Below the pieces are notes generated by a model. It ran no database searches, was not told where the DNA came from, and was given only the letters and a program-made list of their open reading frames with translations. DNA of 34,528 nucleotides from an uncultured Alphaproteobacteria bacterium. Its GTDB lineage: Bacteria > Pseudomonadota > Alphaproteobacteria > RF32 > CAG-239. The translations under genes were made by a program, and so were the position numbers. The stretch's first letter is position 1; the number at the start of each line of letters is the position of its first letter. The DNA lies in NCBI GenBank assembly GCA_944390035.1, contig CALXOP010000024.1, forward strand, positions 1 through 34,528. The letters are read 5' to 3'. Of the stretch, positions 25,665 through 33,835 are shown in pieces.

Positions 25665-28010
25665 ATGACAATTGACATTGTTTCTGAAAATCAGTGCTAT
25701 GGTTGTAGTGCTTGCTTTAATATATGCCCGGTACGAGCAATCGAAATGACACGTAATGAGGAAGGCTTTGTTCGTCCGATTATTCATGAAGATGTTTGTA
25801 TTCATTGCAATAAATGTGAAAAGGTTTGTCCGGCTTTGCATAGCGAAAATATGAAAAATAAGAAAACTGCACAATTTTGGGCGGTCCGAAATAATAATGA
25901 TAATATGGTCAAAAAAAGTTCTTCAGGCGGTATTTTTGCATTGTTAGCCGAATATATGTTGGCACAAAAGGGCGTGGTGTACGGGGCTGCCTTTGATGAT
26001 GAAAATGTTTTGCGTCATGTGCGGGTAGATGATTTTGCTAAGCTTGAGCAATTATTGGGCTCTAAATATGTGCAAAGTGATATCGGAACGGTTTATTCTC
26101 AAGTTCGGGCTGATTTGCACGATAATAAAAAGGTTTTGTTTGTCGGAACACCTTGTCAGGTTGCCGGATTGAAGGCCTTTTTGGGAAAAGATGATGACAA
26201 TTTATTGTTAGTTGATTTGCTTTGTCATGGTGTGCCATCTCCAGAGGTGTGGCGATTATATTTACAGAGCTTAAATATAAAAGGAAAAGCACATATTGAG
26301 TTTCGCAATAAAGATGAAGGATGGAAAAGCTATTCTATCATTATTGATGACAAGGTTAAAGATGTTCATCATGATAATCCGTATAATTTCGGTTTCTTAA
26401 ATAATCTTTATTTGCGAAAAAGTTGTTATCAATGTCAATTTTGCGGTGTTAAAAGATGTGGTGATGTGACGTTGGGTGATTTTTGGGGGGCCGGGTTATT
26501 CCGTAAAAATTTAGATGCCGATGATAAAGGCACCTCGGTTATTTTGCTAAACTCTGCCAAAGGGTATCGTGTTTTGGAGAGAATCAGGACTCAATTAGCC
26601 TTTTGCGAACGCGTGCCTGAATTTTGTGTGGCTCAATTTAATCCTTCTTTGAGTGCTTGTGTGGAACAAAATCCAATGCGTGAAAAGTTTTTTGAGGATT
26701 TTAAAGTGAGTAAAAATTGGCAAGCATTGCAGGCGGATTATTTGCATCATCCTTATAAATCAAATCGTAAGGTTGGAATTCTGAATTTACAAGACAGCAG
26801 CAATTTCGGGGCTTGTCTGGTTGCTTTTGCTCTGCAAAAGGTGATTGAAAAATTAGGGGCAAAAGCGGAAATTATTGATTTTAGAACTTTGGGAAAAGTC
26901 TCTAAAAGGGACAAAATCAGAATGGCTTTGATAAAAAATGATATGCCTTTTGAAAAATTTCGACGCCAATTTTTAAAGCGGACAAAGTCTTGTTATAATT
27001 TTGATGATTTATGCGAGCTTAATAATCATTTTGATACATTTGTTGTCGGAAGCGACCAAGTTTGGCGATATATCTATGTTGCGCAACATTTGAAGACATT
27101 TTTCTTAGACTTTGTTGATGATGACAAACTGTTGTTGTCTTATGCCGCCAGTTTTGGAGTTGACTATTGGGAGGAAAGCGATGCCGTGACCGAAGAAGTT
27201 GCTCGCTATTTAAGGCGGTTTAGTGCCGTTTCGGTGAGAGAAATTTCGGGTGAAAAAATTTGTAAGGATATTTTCAATGTCGATGCTGTGCAGGTAATCG
27301 ATCCAACTTTACTCCTGGCGCAAGAAGATTATGAACAAATTATTTTGCGGGGTGAGCATTTATATTGTCCCGAGGAAAAATATATTGCTTACATGTTATT
27401 AGATGAAAATAATGAGGCTTTTGAAAATTTGAAGCAATATGCCTTGTCCCAAAATTTGCAACTGATTAATATTTATAAAAATGAGTTGGGAGAATATCGC
27501 CAAGTCGGTGATTGGTTAAATTTAATTAAAAATGCCGAATTGGTGGTCACGGATTCCTTCCATTGTGTTTGTTTTTCCCTAATATTTAAAAAGAATTTTG
27601 TTTGTGAAGTTAATCCTATGCGAGGCATATCTCGTTTAAGGAGTTTACTGGCACTTTTAGAACTGGATGGCAATTTGGTTCAACATTTGGATGTGCATGT
27701 TTGGGAAAATGTTGCAATAGATTATTCTAAGGTTGAACCGCTTTTGAAACTGCAAAAAGAGAAGGCAATGCGTTATTTGCGCGATAGTTTGTCCTTAATG
27801 CCAAAGAGATTAAAACCATTAAGAAAGGATAAAACGCTTGCTCTATTCGGAAAGGTAATTTTGTGGCGTTCTGTCAGCAAAGGGAATTCTTACGTCGGAA
27901 AGTTATTTAATTTCTTGCCAATTATCAAGATTGTTTCATCGCGCTATCGTAAGAGATGCTTTTTGTTTGGAAAAATACCTTTATTGACGTATCTGGTTTG
28001 TGAAAAATAA
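25665..28010 (+). CDS. Ferredoxin-FrhB-polysaccharide pyruvyl transferase fusion protein
   Basis: A 781-residue three-part protein. Residues 1-60 carry two 4Fe-4S motifs: C11-x2-C14-x2-C17-x3-C21 and C45-x2-C48-x2-C51-x3-C55. Residues about 68-345 are the F420-hydrogenase beta-subunit (FrhB) N and C domains: SSSGGIFALLAEYML, FVGTPCQVAGLKAFLG, LLCHGVPSPEVW, and a Cys-rich RKSCYQCQFCGVKRCGDVTLGD. From about 367 a polysaccharide pyruvyl transferase domain begins (VGILNLQDSSNFGACL), with VVGSDQVWR and VTDSFHCVCFS. A tail of about 110 residues follows. Such fusions occur in surface-polysaccharide loci; the FrhB part is thought to supply electrons or act redox-wise, but its role there is not known. 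It stands alone, with its own promoter and terminator. Confidence 0.88.
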   Translation: MTIDIVSENQCYGCSACFNICPVRAIEMTRNEEGFVRPIIHEDVCIHCNKCEKVCPALHSENMKNKKTAQFWAVRNNNDNMVKKSSSGGIFALLAEYMLAQKGVVYGAAFDDENVLRHVRVDDFAKLEQLLGSKYVQSDIGTVYSQVRADLHDNKKVLFVGTPCQVAGLKAFLGKDDDNLLLVDLLCHGVPSPEVWRLYLQSLNIKGKAHIEFRNKDEGWKSYSIIIDDKVKDVHHDNPYNFGFLNNLYLRKSCYQCQFCGVKRCGDVTLGDFWGAGLFRKNLDADDKGTSVILLNSAKGYRVLERIRTQLAFCERVPEFCVAQFNPSLSACVEQNPMREKFFEDFKVSKNWQALQADYLHHPYKSNRKVGILNLQDSSNFGACLVAFALQKVIEKLGAKAEIIDFRTLGKVSKRDKIRMALIKNDMPFEKFRRQFLKRTKSCYNFDDLCELNNHFDTFVVGSDQVWRYIYVAQHLKTFFLDFVDDDKLLLSYAASFGVDYWEESDAVTEEVARYLRRFSAVSVREISGEKICKDIFNVDAVQVIDPTLLLAQEDYEQIILRGEHLYCPEEKYIAYMLLDENNEAFENLKQYALSQNLQLINIYKNELGEYRQVGDWLNLIKNAELVVTDSFHCVCFSLIFKKNFVCEVNPMRGISRLRSLLALLELDGNLVQHLDVHVWENVAIDYSKVEPLLKLQKEKAMRYLRDSLSLMPKRLKPLRKDKTLALFGKVILWRSVSKGNSYVGKLFNFLPIIKIVSSRYRKRCFLFGKIPLLTYLVCEK

Positions 28011-28042
28011 AAAAAGCCCTGTGTGAGCAGGGCTTTTTTTTA
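28011..28042. terminator. Bidirectional terminator between fusion gene and marC-like gene
   Basis: A-run, AGCCCTG, loop TGTGAG, CAGGGCT, T-run. It overlaps the stop codon of the leftward gene, so for that gene it would include the last codon. Confidence 0.9.
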
Positions 28043-28636
28043 ATAGCTTTCTTTTAGCAAAATGGTTAGATTGTGGGTGAATAGTTTTACGGAGATTGCC
28101 AGCAAAATAATGCCAAAGAATTTTTGGAGGACATAGATGGTGCCGGCTCCTAAAATACGGTCGATTTTTTTGCTTAATTTAAGCACAATATACACCCAAA
28201 CGATGTTGAACAAGACAGCCAAAATAATGTTGATGTCGGCGTATTGGGAACGAATTGACAATAAGGTGGTGAGGGCGCCGGCTCCTGCAATCAGCGGAAA
28301 AACAACCGGAATAAAAGTGGCATCTTTAGGCGAATCCGGTGAACTTTTGAAAATTTCAATATCTAATATCATTTCCATTGCCATGACAAAAATGATGAGC
28401 GAACCGGCAATCGCAAATGATGAAATATCAACGTGGAATAAGCGTAAAAATGCCTCTCCGACATAAAAGAATCCCATAAACATGATGAGAGAGAAAAGGG
28501 CAGCTTTGGTTGCGTTGATTTTTTTGCCTTTTTTTTTGAGGCTTAAAAATATTGGGATAGACCCCGTTACGTCGATGACTGCAAATAAAACCACAAAAGC
28601 GCTGATAAATTCTTGTATGCTGAATTGGTGTAACAT
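28040..28636 (-). CDS. MarC family membrane protein (UPF0056)
   Basis: A 198-residue protein with six predicted membrane segments. The family pattern is clear: FVVLFAVIDVTGSIPIFLSL at the start, AGSLIIFVMAMEMIL in the middle, PLIAGAGALTTLLS after a short polar loop, and a C-terminal QKFFGIILLAISVKLF. Family function is unknown; an early link to multiple antibiotic resistance in E. coli was not upheld. GGGAGG lies 5 bases before the ATG. It is adjacent to motB on the same strand, 60 bases apart. Confidence 0.9.
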   Translation of the reverse strand: MLHQFSIQEFISAFVVLFAVIDVTGSIPIFLSLKKKGKKINATKAALFSLIMFMGFFYVGEAFLRLFHVDISSFAIAGSLIIFVMAMEMILDIEIFKSSPDSPKDATFIPVVFPLIAGAGALTTLLSIRSQYADINIILAVLFNIVWVYIVLKLSKKIDRILGAGTIYVLQKFFGIILLAISVKLFTHNLTILLKESY

Positions 28637-28696
28637 TTTTCCTCCCTTTCGCGATTGGGATAGCAGTTTGTTGGGTTACAGTCAATAAAAATCAGC

Positions 28697-29359
28697 TTAA
28701 ATTTCCAGGCGGACAACAACGCGGCGATTTCTTTCCTGATTTTCGGGGATATATTCACCATAAGTGTTGGTGTTGGGATATTTCGGAACAATGTGTCCCA
28801 TACCGACGGATTTGAAACGTTCTTCTTTCAGACCGCGGTCAATCAGGGCATTAACGATTGCACCGGCGCGGGCAGAAGAAAGCTCCCAATCGGATTTGTA
28901 GCGGGAGAGGTTGGTTTCAATTGTGTCGGTATGGCCTTCAACCGCAATGCTAAAACGGCGATATTTGTCGCCTTTGAGCAGAGTTGCAATCTTGTCTAAC
29001 AACTCAGTGGAATCGGTTTTAAGTATATCGGAGCCTTTTTCAAACAGGATAGAACTGGTGATGTCTAAGGTGGCGCCTTGGGCATCGGAGCCAATGCCAA
29101 TTCCTTCTCCTAAATTGGCTTTGGCGGCATCGTCTAAAAAGTTTAGAATAGTTCCGTTCATTTGGTCGGCCGGCATAGAACCAAAGGCTGCGGCAAAGGC
29201 ATACTGAATTTGCGCGGCTTTTTTCTTGTCTAGAGAGGAGGAGGCAAACAGCACAATAAACAATGCCAATAAAAGTGTGAGTAAGTCCGAATAGGGAATT
29301 AACCACGTTTCATCAGCGTGTTCTTCATGAGGTTGTTCTGCCGGTTTTTTCTTGACCAT
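28697..29359 (-). CDS. motB: Flagellar stator protein MotB (OmpA-like domain)
   Basis: Anchors the ion-driven stator to peptidoglycan. In the 220-residue protein, the N-terminal tail is cytoplasmic and WLIPYSDLLTLLLALFIVLFASSS is the single membrane helix. D25 in PYSD is the ion-carrying Asp (Asp32 in E. coli). A linker and plug region follow, then an OmpA-like domain with ILFEKGSDILK, VEGHTDTIE, LSSARAGAIVNALI and ENQERNRRVVVRLE. The protein is shorter than E. coli MotB (308). It lies 9 bases after motA. No other flagellar gene is in the window. Confidence 0.93.
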   Translation of the reverse strand: MVKKKPAEQPHEEHADETWLIPYSDLLTLLLALFIVLFASSSLDKKKAAQIQYAFAAAFGSMPADQMNGTILNFLDDAAKANLGEGIGIGSDAQGATLDITSSILFEKGSDILKTDSTELLDKIATLLKGDKYRRFSIAVEGHTDTIETNLSRYKSDWELSSARAGAIVNALIDRGLKEERFKSVGMGHIVPKYPNTNTYGEYIPENQERNRRVVVRLEI

Positions 29360-29368
29360 GTGTTTTCC

Positions 29369-30139
29369 TTAATCTTGGCGGGATTTTCTTTCTGAGGCCG
29401 GAATAAATGATTGCAATTTGGATTCCATGGCCATGGATGAAGCTCCTGCTTGCAGAGCCAGGGCTCCTTCTAATATCATTTTTTTTATTTCAACCTCGGC
29501 GGCAGATATTCTTTTGAGCTTATTGGCAAAAGGGTGCCAACAAACATAACCGGTGAAAATACCGAGCAACGTGGCCACAAAGGCGGCGGCAATGGAGTGA
29601 CCTAATTTATCAATATCAGATAGATTGCCAAGTGCGGCAATTAATCCGATAACTGCACCTAATACGCCCAATGTCGGAGCATACATGCCTCCTTGTGAAA
29701 AAATGGAGGCATTGGCACGGTGTCTTTCTTCCATTTGTTTAATGTCGTTATCGGCTACTTCATAGATAAAGTCAGCGCTAAAACCATCAGCAACCATGGA
29801 TAGGGTTGATTTGATGAACGGGTCTTCAATCTCATTGGCGCGCCTTTCAATGGCCATTACACCTTCTTGTTTGGCAGATTTGGCTAAGCTGACAAATAAG
29901 TCCATGACTTCTTGCTTGCTCATTTGCGGCTTGCCGCAAAAAATAATTTTGCAGAGCACGGGGAACCTTTTGAGTTCTTCCATGGTGAAGGCGTTGAACA
30001 GTGCGGCGGCCGTACCGGCAAAAATAATTAAAAATGCGGCCGGATTAATTAAAGCGTGAGGGTCTGCTCCTTTGAGGTACATACCGATACCAATAGAGGC
30101 AATGCCTGCAGACAGACCGATAACCGTGGATTTTTCCAT
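29369..30139 (-). CDS. motA: Flagellar stator protein MotA
   Basis: Partner of MotB in the proton or sodium channel. The 256-residue protein has four membrane helices: about residues 3-21, 31-50, 150-172 and 183-204. The cytoplasmic loop contains KQEGVMAIERRANEIEDPFIKS, matching the loop with charged residues that contacts the rotor. GGMYAPTLGVLGAVIGLI carries the conserved Pro, and ATLLGIFTGYVCWHPFANKL the second conserved Pro region. The length and the N-terminus resemble the PomA/MotA group of about 250 residues. AAGGAT precedes the ATG. Confidence 0.93.
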   Translation of the reverse strand: MEKSTVIGLSAGIASIGIGMYLKGADPHALINPAAFLIIFAGTAAALFNAFTMEELKRFPVLCKIIFCGKPQMSKQEVMDLFVSLAKSAKQEGVMAIERRANEIEDPFIKSTLSMVADGFSADFIYEVADNDIKQMEERHRANASIFSQGGMYAPTLGVLGAVIGLIAALGNLSDIDKLGHSIAAAFVATLLGIFTGYVCWHPFANKLKRISAAEVEIKKMILEGALALQAGASSMAMESKLQSFIPASERKSRQD

Positions 30140-30204
30140 TTTAGAATCCTTAATTGTATTAGCTAAATCGTATCATAAATAAAATCTTTTAATTTTCTGT
30201 AAAT

Positions 30205-30567
30205 TCATTGCTCTAAGAGATATTTTTGCCATTCGGGTTCGCGAAATCCGGTCAATACAAAATTTTTGCCAACGAGAATCGGGCGTTTGACCAGCATACC
30301 GTTGGTGGCTAGAAGTTTTCTTTGCTCATCTTCGGAGAGAAGTGGAAGTTTGGCTTTCAGGTTCATGGATTTATAAAGCAAGCCGGAAGTGTTGATAAAA
30401 CGTTTGAGCTCTAAGTTGCCTTGAAGCTGCCAGCTTTTTATTTCGTTTGCAGTAGGGTTGTTTTCCACAATATGGCGCGCCGTAAAGTCAATGTGATGTT
30501 CTTCCAGCCAACGGCGTGCTTTTTGGCAAGTGGAGCATTTAGGATATTCCAAAAATAAATATTGCAT
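30205..30567 (-). CDS. Spx/ArsC-like thioredoxin-fold protein
   Basis: A 120-residue protein of the arsenate-reductase/Spx/MgsR family. The N-terminal motif is EYPKCSTCQKARRWLEE, a CxxC redox pair, followed by HHIDFTARHIVENNPT. The central segment has KRFINTSGLLYKSM, and the C-terminal part LVKRPILVGKNFVLTGF, where family members bind or position the substrate. Some relatives reduce arsenate and others are transcription cofactors; sequence alone does not say which. GAGGA precedes the ATG. It reads away from the ROK kinase gene from an overlapping promoter pair. Confidence 0.88.
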   Translation of the reverse strand: MQYLFLEYPKCSTCQKARRWLEEHHIDFTARHIVENNPTANEIKSWQLQGNLELKRFINTSGLLYKSMNLKAKLPLLSEDEQRKLLATNGMLVKRPILVGKNFVLTGFREPEWQKYLLEQ

Positions 30568-30585
30568 GATTTTCCTCAGAAGTGA

Positions 30586-30614
30586 TTGCTTTTATTCACT
30601 ATAAGTCATATATT
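30586..30614 (+). promoter_or_regulatory. Predicted promoter for ROK kinase gene
   Basis: TTGCTT (30586-30591), 17-base spacer, TATATT (30609-30614), about 32 bases before the start codon. It overlaps a leftward promoter at 30598-30626. Confidence 0.55.
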
Positions 30615-30626
30615 TATAGAAGACAA
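30598..30626 (-). promoter_or_regulatory. Predicted promoter for Spx/ArsC-like gene
   Basis: On the minus strand TTGTCT (30621-30626), 17-base spacer, TATAGT (30598-30603). Its -10 box falls in the spacer of the rightward promoter, so the two would compete for polymerase. Confidence 0.55.
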
Positions 30627-30645
30627 CCAGATTAGGGAGATTTTT

Positions 30646-31539
30646 ATGCAAAAATTTAAGACTTTTCTTGCCTTTGACATCGGCGGAACAAAAATTGCTT
30701 ATGCTTTGGTGACACATGACGGAAAATTGCTTTCCAAACAAACCAGAGTTGCAACGCCTAAAGATAATAAAGTGCTCTATCAAACGCTAAAAGACATTGT
30801 TAAGCAGTTTGAAGATAAGGTTGATGCCGTAGCCATTGCAACGGCCGGAGAAGTCAATCGAGAAAATTCGGCCATTATTGCCTCGGTCGGAAATATGCCG
30901 GAAGGGTATATGCATACGGATTTTGTCTCCCTGTCGCATAAGCCGGTTTATGTTGAAAATGATGCTAACTCCGCTATGTGGGGCGAATATCGCTTAGGCG
31001 CTGCCAAGGGGACGCTCAACTCCATGCTGGTGGCAATAGGTACCGGTGTGGGCTTGGCCTTTATTGTTAACGGAAAACTGCTTAAAGGAAAATCCGGTGC
31101 CGGCGGTGAGGCACATTTCTCGGTTAACCGTGAGAAAAAACGTCATTGCAGTTGCGGTTTATGGGATTGCTATGAAATTTATGCCTCAGGAACGGCGTTG
31201 GGACTGGATGCCAAAGAAGTGTACGGTCGTGATGATGTTTCCAGCCATGATGTGATTAACGGGTTGAAAGATAAAAATCCTTTAGCCGAAAAAGCATATC
31301 ATATTTGGGAAAGCGATGTCGTGCGCGGGATTGCGGGCTTAGCCAATATTTTTGACCCCGAAGTGGTGGTCTTGTTTGGGTCGTTAACCGCTTTTATGGA
31401 CTTTGACAGATTGCAAAAAGAAGTTAATGAACAAATCGTGACCATGCCGTTGGTGCTCAAACATGCAACATTGGATAATGATGCGGCCCTTATCGGGGCA
31501 ACTTTAGCTGCTGCCGAAAAACTTAATAAGGATGCTTAA
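30646..31539 (+). CDS. ROK-family sugar kinase (probably N-acetylglucosamine or related hexose)
   Basis: A 297-residue cytoplasmic kinase. AFDIGGTKIAYALV is the ATP-binding phosphate-1 motif. VENDANSAMWGEYRLGAAKG holds the catalytic Asp, and VAIGTGVGLAFIVNGKLLKG is the ROK signature. SGAGGEAHF, followed by HCSCGLWDCYE, is the ROK zinc site with its His and Cys residues, spaced one residue shorter than the usual CxCGxxGCxE. The Glu and His pattern fits N-acetyl-hexosamine kinases, and nagA and nagB are elsewhere in the window, so GlcNAc or ManNAc is the likely substrate. AGGGAGA precedes the ATG at 30646. Confidence 0.87.
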   Translation: MQKFKTFLAFDIGGTKIAYALVTHDGKLLSKQTRVATPKDNKVLYQTLKDIVKQFEDKVDAVAIATAGEVNRENSAIIASVGNMPEGYMHTDFVSLSHKPVYVENDANSAMWGEYRLGAAKGTLNSMLVAIGTGVGLAFIVNGKLLKGKSGAGGEAHFSVNREKKRHCSCGLWDCYEIYASGTALGLDAKEVYGRDDVSSHDVINGLKDKNPLAEKAYHIWESDVVRGIAGLANIFDPEVVVLFGSLTAFMDFDRLQKEVNEQIVTMPLVLKHATLDNDAALIGATLAAAEKLNKDA

Positions 31540-31542
31540 AAG

Positions 31543-31809
31543 ATGCGCCAGATTGATTCTTTTGTGCTATGGCTCGCTGCTTGTGTCTTGGTCTTGGGCG
31601 GGTTTGTGTTTTCGGTTTATTTGTTGTCGTTTATTCTGCCGGTCGTTGTCGTGTTCTTGTTAGGCGATTTTTTGTGGAATTTGGGAAGACGTTGGTATTA
31701 TCAAAAAAAATACGGTCATGAAACGGTGGTGATTGTGAAGGAAAAATCTAATGCAAAGCCATCCAACGTGATTGATGCCGAATATGAAATTTTAGATGAT
31801 AAACATTAA
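31543..31809 (+). CDS. Small two-helix membrane protein, function unknown
   Basis: An 88-residue protein with two membrane segments in quick succession (about residues 6-27 and 29-45), then a basic, aromatic stretch (RRWYYQKKYGHE) and a polar, acidic C-terminal tail (IDAEYEILDD). I do not recognise the family. The ATG is 3 bases after the ROK kinase stop, with AAGGA a little further upstream, so it is cotranscribed with the kinase, and a terminator follows at once. Confidence 0.65.
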   Translation: MRQIDSFVLWLAACVLVLGGFVFSVYLLSFILPVVVVFLLGDFLWNLGRRWYYQKKYGHETVVIVKEKSNAKPSNVIDAEYEILDDKH

Positions 31810-31816
31810 AAGAACA

Positions 31817-31856
31817 ATAAAAGAAAAACCCGCCAATCGACGGGTTTTTCTTTTAT
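31817..31856. terminator. Bidirectional terminator
   Basis: A perfect 16-base stem, ATAAAAGAAAAACCCG (31817-31832) and CGGGTTTTTCTTTTAT (31841-31856), around an 8-base loop, between two converging genes. Confidence 0.92.
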
Positions 31857-31870
31857 CTCAAAGCCATAAG

Positions 31871-33448
31871 TTAAATGGCTTTTTGTTTTTTGGCGGTCAG
31901 GATGTTTGCCGCACTTATTTTTGTGAGGCCGGCTGAATCTTGCGTGGTCTTGGAGCGCGCAAAAGATACAACATTTTCCCTAGCACGCAAAACATTTTGA
32001 ACAATTTGGTCTTTTTGTTCGGAAATCTTTTGCCAGGTCAAATTGTTGCGAACATAAGTGTGACCATTTTCCGCAATCTGTTGACGGAGAGGCTCATTGT
32101 TCAGCAATAATTTTAGTGCTTTTACCTGACGCCAACGGTCGTTCTCTTGTGAGGGCGCATACAAACCGATTGCTTTGCTATAATCTTGGCTGTCATCACG
32201 AATATCGGCACAATGTGCAAAATCGTTAAAGCCACTGCGTCCGACAATAACGGCAGTTTTGCAGCCCATGGCTTCAATCGGAACCATACCAAAGGCCTCA
32301 TTTAAGCTCGACATTACAAAAATTGAGGATACGTTGTAAACTCTTGCCATCTCTTTTTGATTGAGAGAAGGCAAAAAGATAACGCGGTCTTCAAAATCTT
32401 TCAAAATTTCATGACATTCTTGGGTCACAGGATTGCCGATTTCACCACTCACCATGTAAATGACAGAAGGATCTTCCTTCATAATTTCGGCCATGGAGCG
32501 AGAAAGTTCACTGAAGCCTTTATCACGAACAACACGTCCTAAAGATGAAACAACTTTTTTGTCGGTTAAATCAATGACTTTGTCTTCATTGTAAATATTT
32601 TTATATTCAAAGTGATATTTTAACTTGTGCAAATTTTGCGGGGTCAGAGGTTTGAATATTTCGTCATTGTATCCCGGCGGAATAATGGTGATTTTATTAA
32701 TATCTGCCAAATATGGTTCCGCAACCAGACGTGTTTGTTCATCAGGGGAGGTGGCAATAATAATGTCGGCTTTGTGGAACGCAAAAGTTTCATGTTCAAT
32801 GCGTTGTTCAAAATTGTGCCATTGCCATTCTTCTTCACTAATCTTGCCGGCTTCATATTGAGGCAGGTTACGCTCATATTTTTTGTGGCCCAAGGAGTGG
32901 CTGGTAACCAACATTACCGGACGACGGCCGGTCTCTTCCTCAATCTTGCTGCAAAGCATATCGGCGGCAAGCATACCATCACGATAGTGTCCCTCAACAA
33001 CTTCAATGTTTTCAAGAGCATTTTCTTTTTTGTAGAAGTCGTAGAGGTTCTTAATCAATTCCGGCAGAAGAGGAACAATCTCTTCTTTGGGAACAAAATT
33101 AAAGTTGCCTCCGGCCGGAACACGTAATACACGACTGCGAATATTGGAACTCTCGTGCCATTGTTGCTCAATCGTGTAGTTGATGTCTGTACCCAGATTG
33201 CGAGGGGTGCCGCCAAATTGCGGACAAATTCTCGGATCAACGCGGCGGGTAACCAAATCAACGTCATAGTTGTTGGAATTGGCTGCCAGAGCCTTAACAT
33301 AATATACTTGTCCACCGGTGTCTTGTCCGGTGATTACTTTTTTGGAAATGACTTTGGAGGTCGGAAATCCTTTTTCATCCAACTCAAATCCATAGTCACC
33401 TTCTACCAAGCCATGTGTTGAAAACATGACTTTTAATTTTTTTGACAT
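31871..33448 (-). CDS. Sucrose-phosphate-synthase-like GT4 glycosyltransferase
   Basis: A 525-residue GT-B enzyme of the sucrose synthase/sucrose-phosphate synthase branch. The N-terminus has MFSTHGLVEGD and then TGQDTGGQVYYVKALA, the donor-loop signature of this branch. VTSHSLGHKKYERN and SPDEQTRLV follow in the acceptor domain. In the donor domain are SSLGRVVRDKGFSEL with the Arg-Lys pair, and SSLNEAFGMVPIEAMGCKTAV, the E-x7-E motif. There is no C-terminal phosphatase domain and no separate sucrose-phosphatase gene nearby, so the product (sucrose-6-phosphate or another disaccharide) is inferred. GGAG lies 9 bases before the ATG. Confidence 0.85.
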   Translation of the reverse strand: MSKKLKVMFSTHGLVEGDYGFELDEKGFPTSKVISKKVITGQDTGGQVYYVKALAANSNNYDVDLVTRRVDPRICPQFGGTPRNLGTDINYTIEQQWHESSNIRSRVLRVPAGGNFNFVPKEEIVPLLPELIKNLYDFYKKENALENIEVVEGHYRDGMLAADMLCSKIEEETGRRPVMLVTSHSLGHKKYERNLPQYEAGKISEEEWQWHNFEQRIEHETFAFHKADIIIATSPDEQTRLVAEPYLADINKITIIPPGYNDEIFKPLTPQNLHKLKYHFEYKNIYNEDKVIDLTDKKVVSSLGRVVRDKGFSELSRSMAEIMKEDPSVIYMVSGEIGNPVTQECHEILKDFEDRVIFLPSLNQKEMARVYNVSSIFVMSSLNEAFGMVPIEAMGCKTAVIVGRSGFNDFAHCADIRDDSQDYSKAIGLYAPSQENDRWRQVKALKLLLNNEPLRQQIAENGHTYVRNNLTWQKISEQKDQIVQNVLRARENVVSFARSKTTQDSAGLTKISAANILTAKKQKAI

Positions 33449-33488
33449 TATTTAAATCTCCATAAATTGTTGTGAAATTTATGGTTAC

Positions 33489-33516
33489 AATTTAACAAGA
33501 ATTTCTAAGGAATCAA
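33489..33516 (-). promoter_or_regulatory. Candidate promoter for SPS-like gene
   Basis: On the minus strand TTGATT (33511-33516), 16-base spacer, TAAATT (33489-33494). Confidence 0.35.
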
Positions 33517-33645
33517 GCAAATTTATAGAAATTTTGTTTATAAGTTGGTATTTTTGCTAACAGGTTGTTAAATCATATTATTTTGTTGATATTGCCCCTT
33601 GTCGAAATTCTTTGGTATTTTTTTATCACCCGATAAAAATAATTG

Positions 33646-33674
33646 TTGACAATAACTTCAGAATTGATTATTAA
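33646..33674 (+). promoter_or_regulatory. Promoter of tRNA-Met
   Basis: TTGACA (33646-33651), exact consensus, 17-base spacer, TATTAA (33669-33674). It ends 16 bases before the mature tRNA. Confidence 0.75.
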
Positions 33675-33690
33675 ATACCACGAACCTTAT

Positions 33691-33767
33691 GGCGGGGTAG
33701 CTCAGCTGGTTAGAGCGGTGGAATCATAATCCATGTGTCGGGAGTTCGAATCTCCCCCTCGCTACCA
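33691..33767 (+). tRNA. tRNA-Met (anticodon CAT), elongator type
   Basis: A 77-base cloverleaf: acceptor arm GGCGGGG with CCTCGCT (two G-T pairs), D stem GCTC/GAGC, anticodon stem GTGGA/TCCAT with loop ATCATAA, T stem GGGAG/CTCCC with loop TTCGAAT, and encoded CCA. It lacks the initiator features (three G-C pairs in the anticodon stem and an unpaired first base), so it is elongator Met; a lysidine-modified Ile tRNA with the same anticodon is less likely from the body sequence. Confidence 0.93.
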
Positions 33768-33772
33768 AGATT
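33753..33772 (+). repeat. tRNA 3'-end direct repeat, copy 1
   Basis: TCCCCCTCGCTACCAAGATT, covering the last 15 bases of the tRNA and 5 bases after it, is found again without change at 33982-34001. Similarity continues through the terminators that follow each copy. Confidence 0.85.
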
Positions 33773-33776
33773 TAGT

Positions 33777-33801
33777 AACAGTCCTTACGGGCTGTTTTTT
33801 T
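33777..33801 (+). terminator. Terminator after tRNA-Met
   Basis: AACAGTCC with GGGCTGTT (one G-T pair), loop TTAC, then a T-run. Confidence 0.85.
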
Positions 33802-33835
33802 ATGTTTGTTTACTTGTGAAGATTATTGGCGCTCG

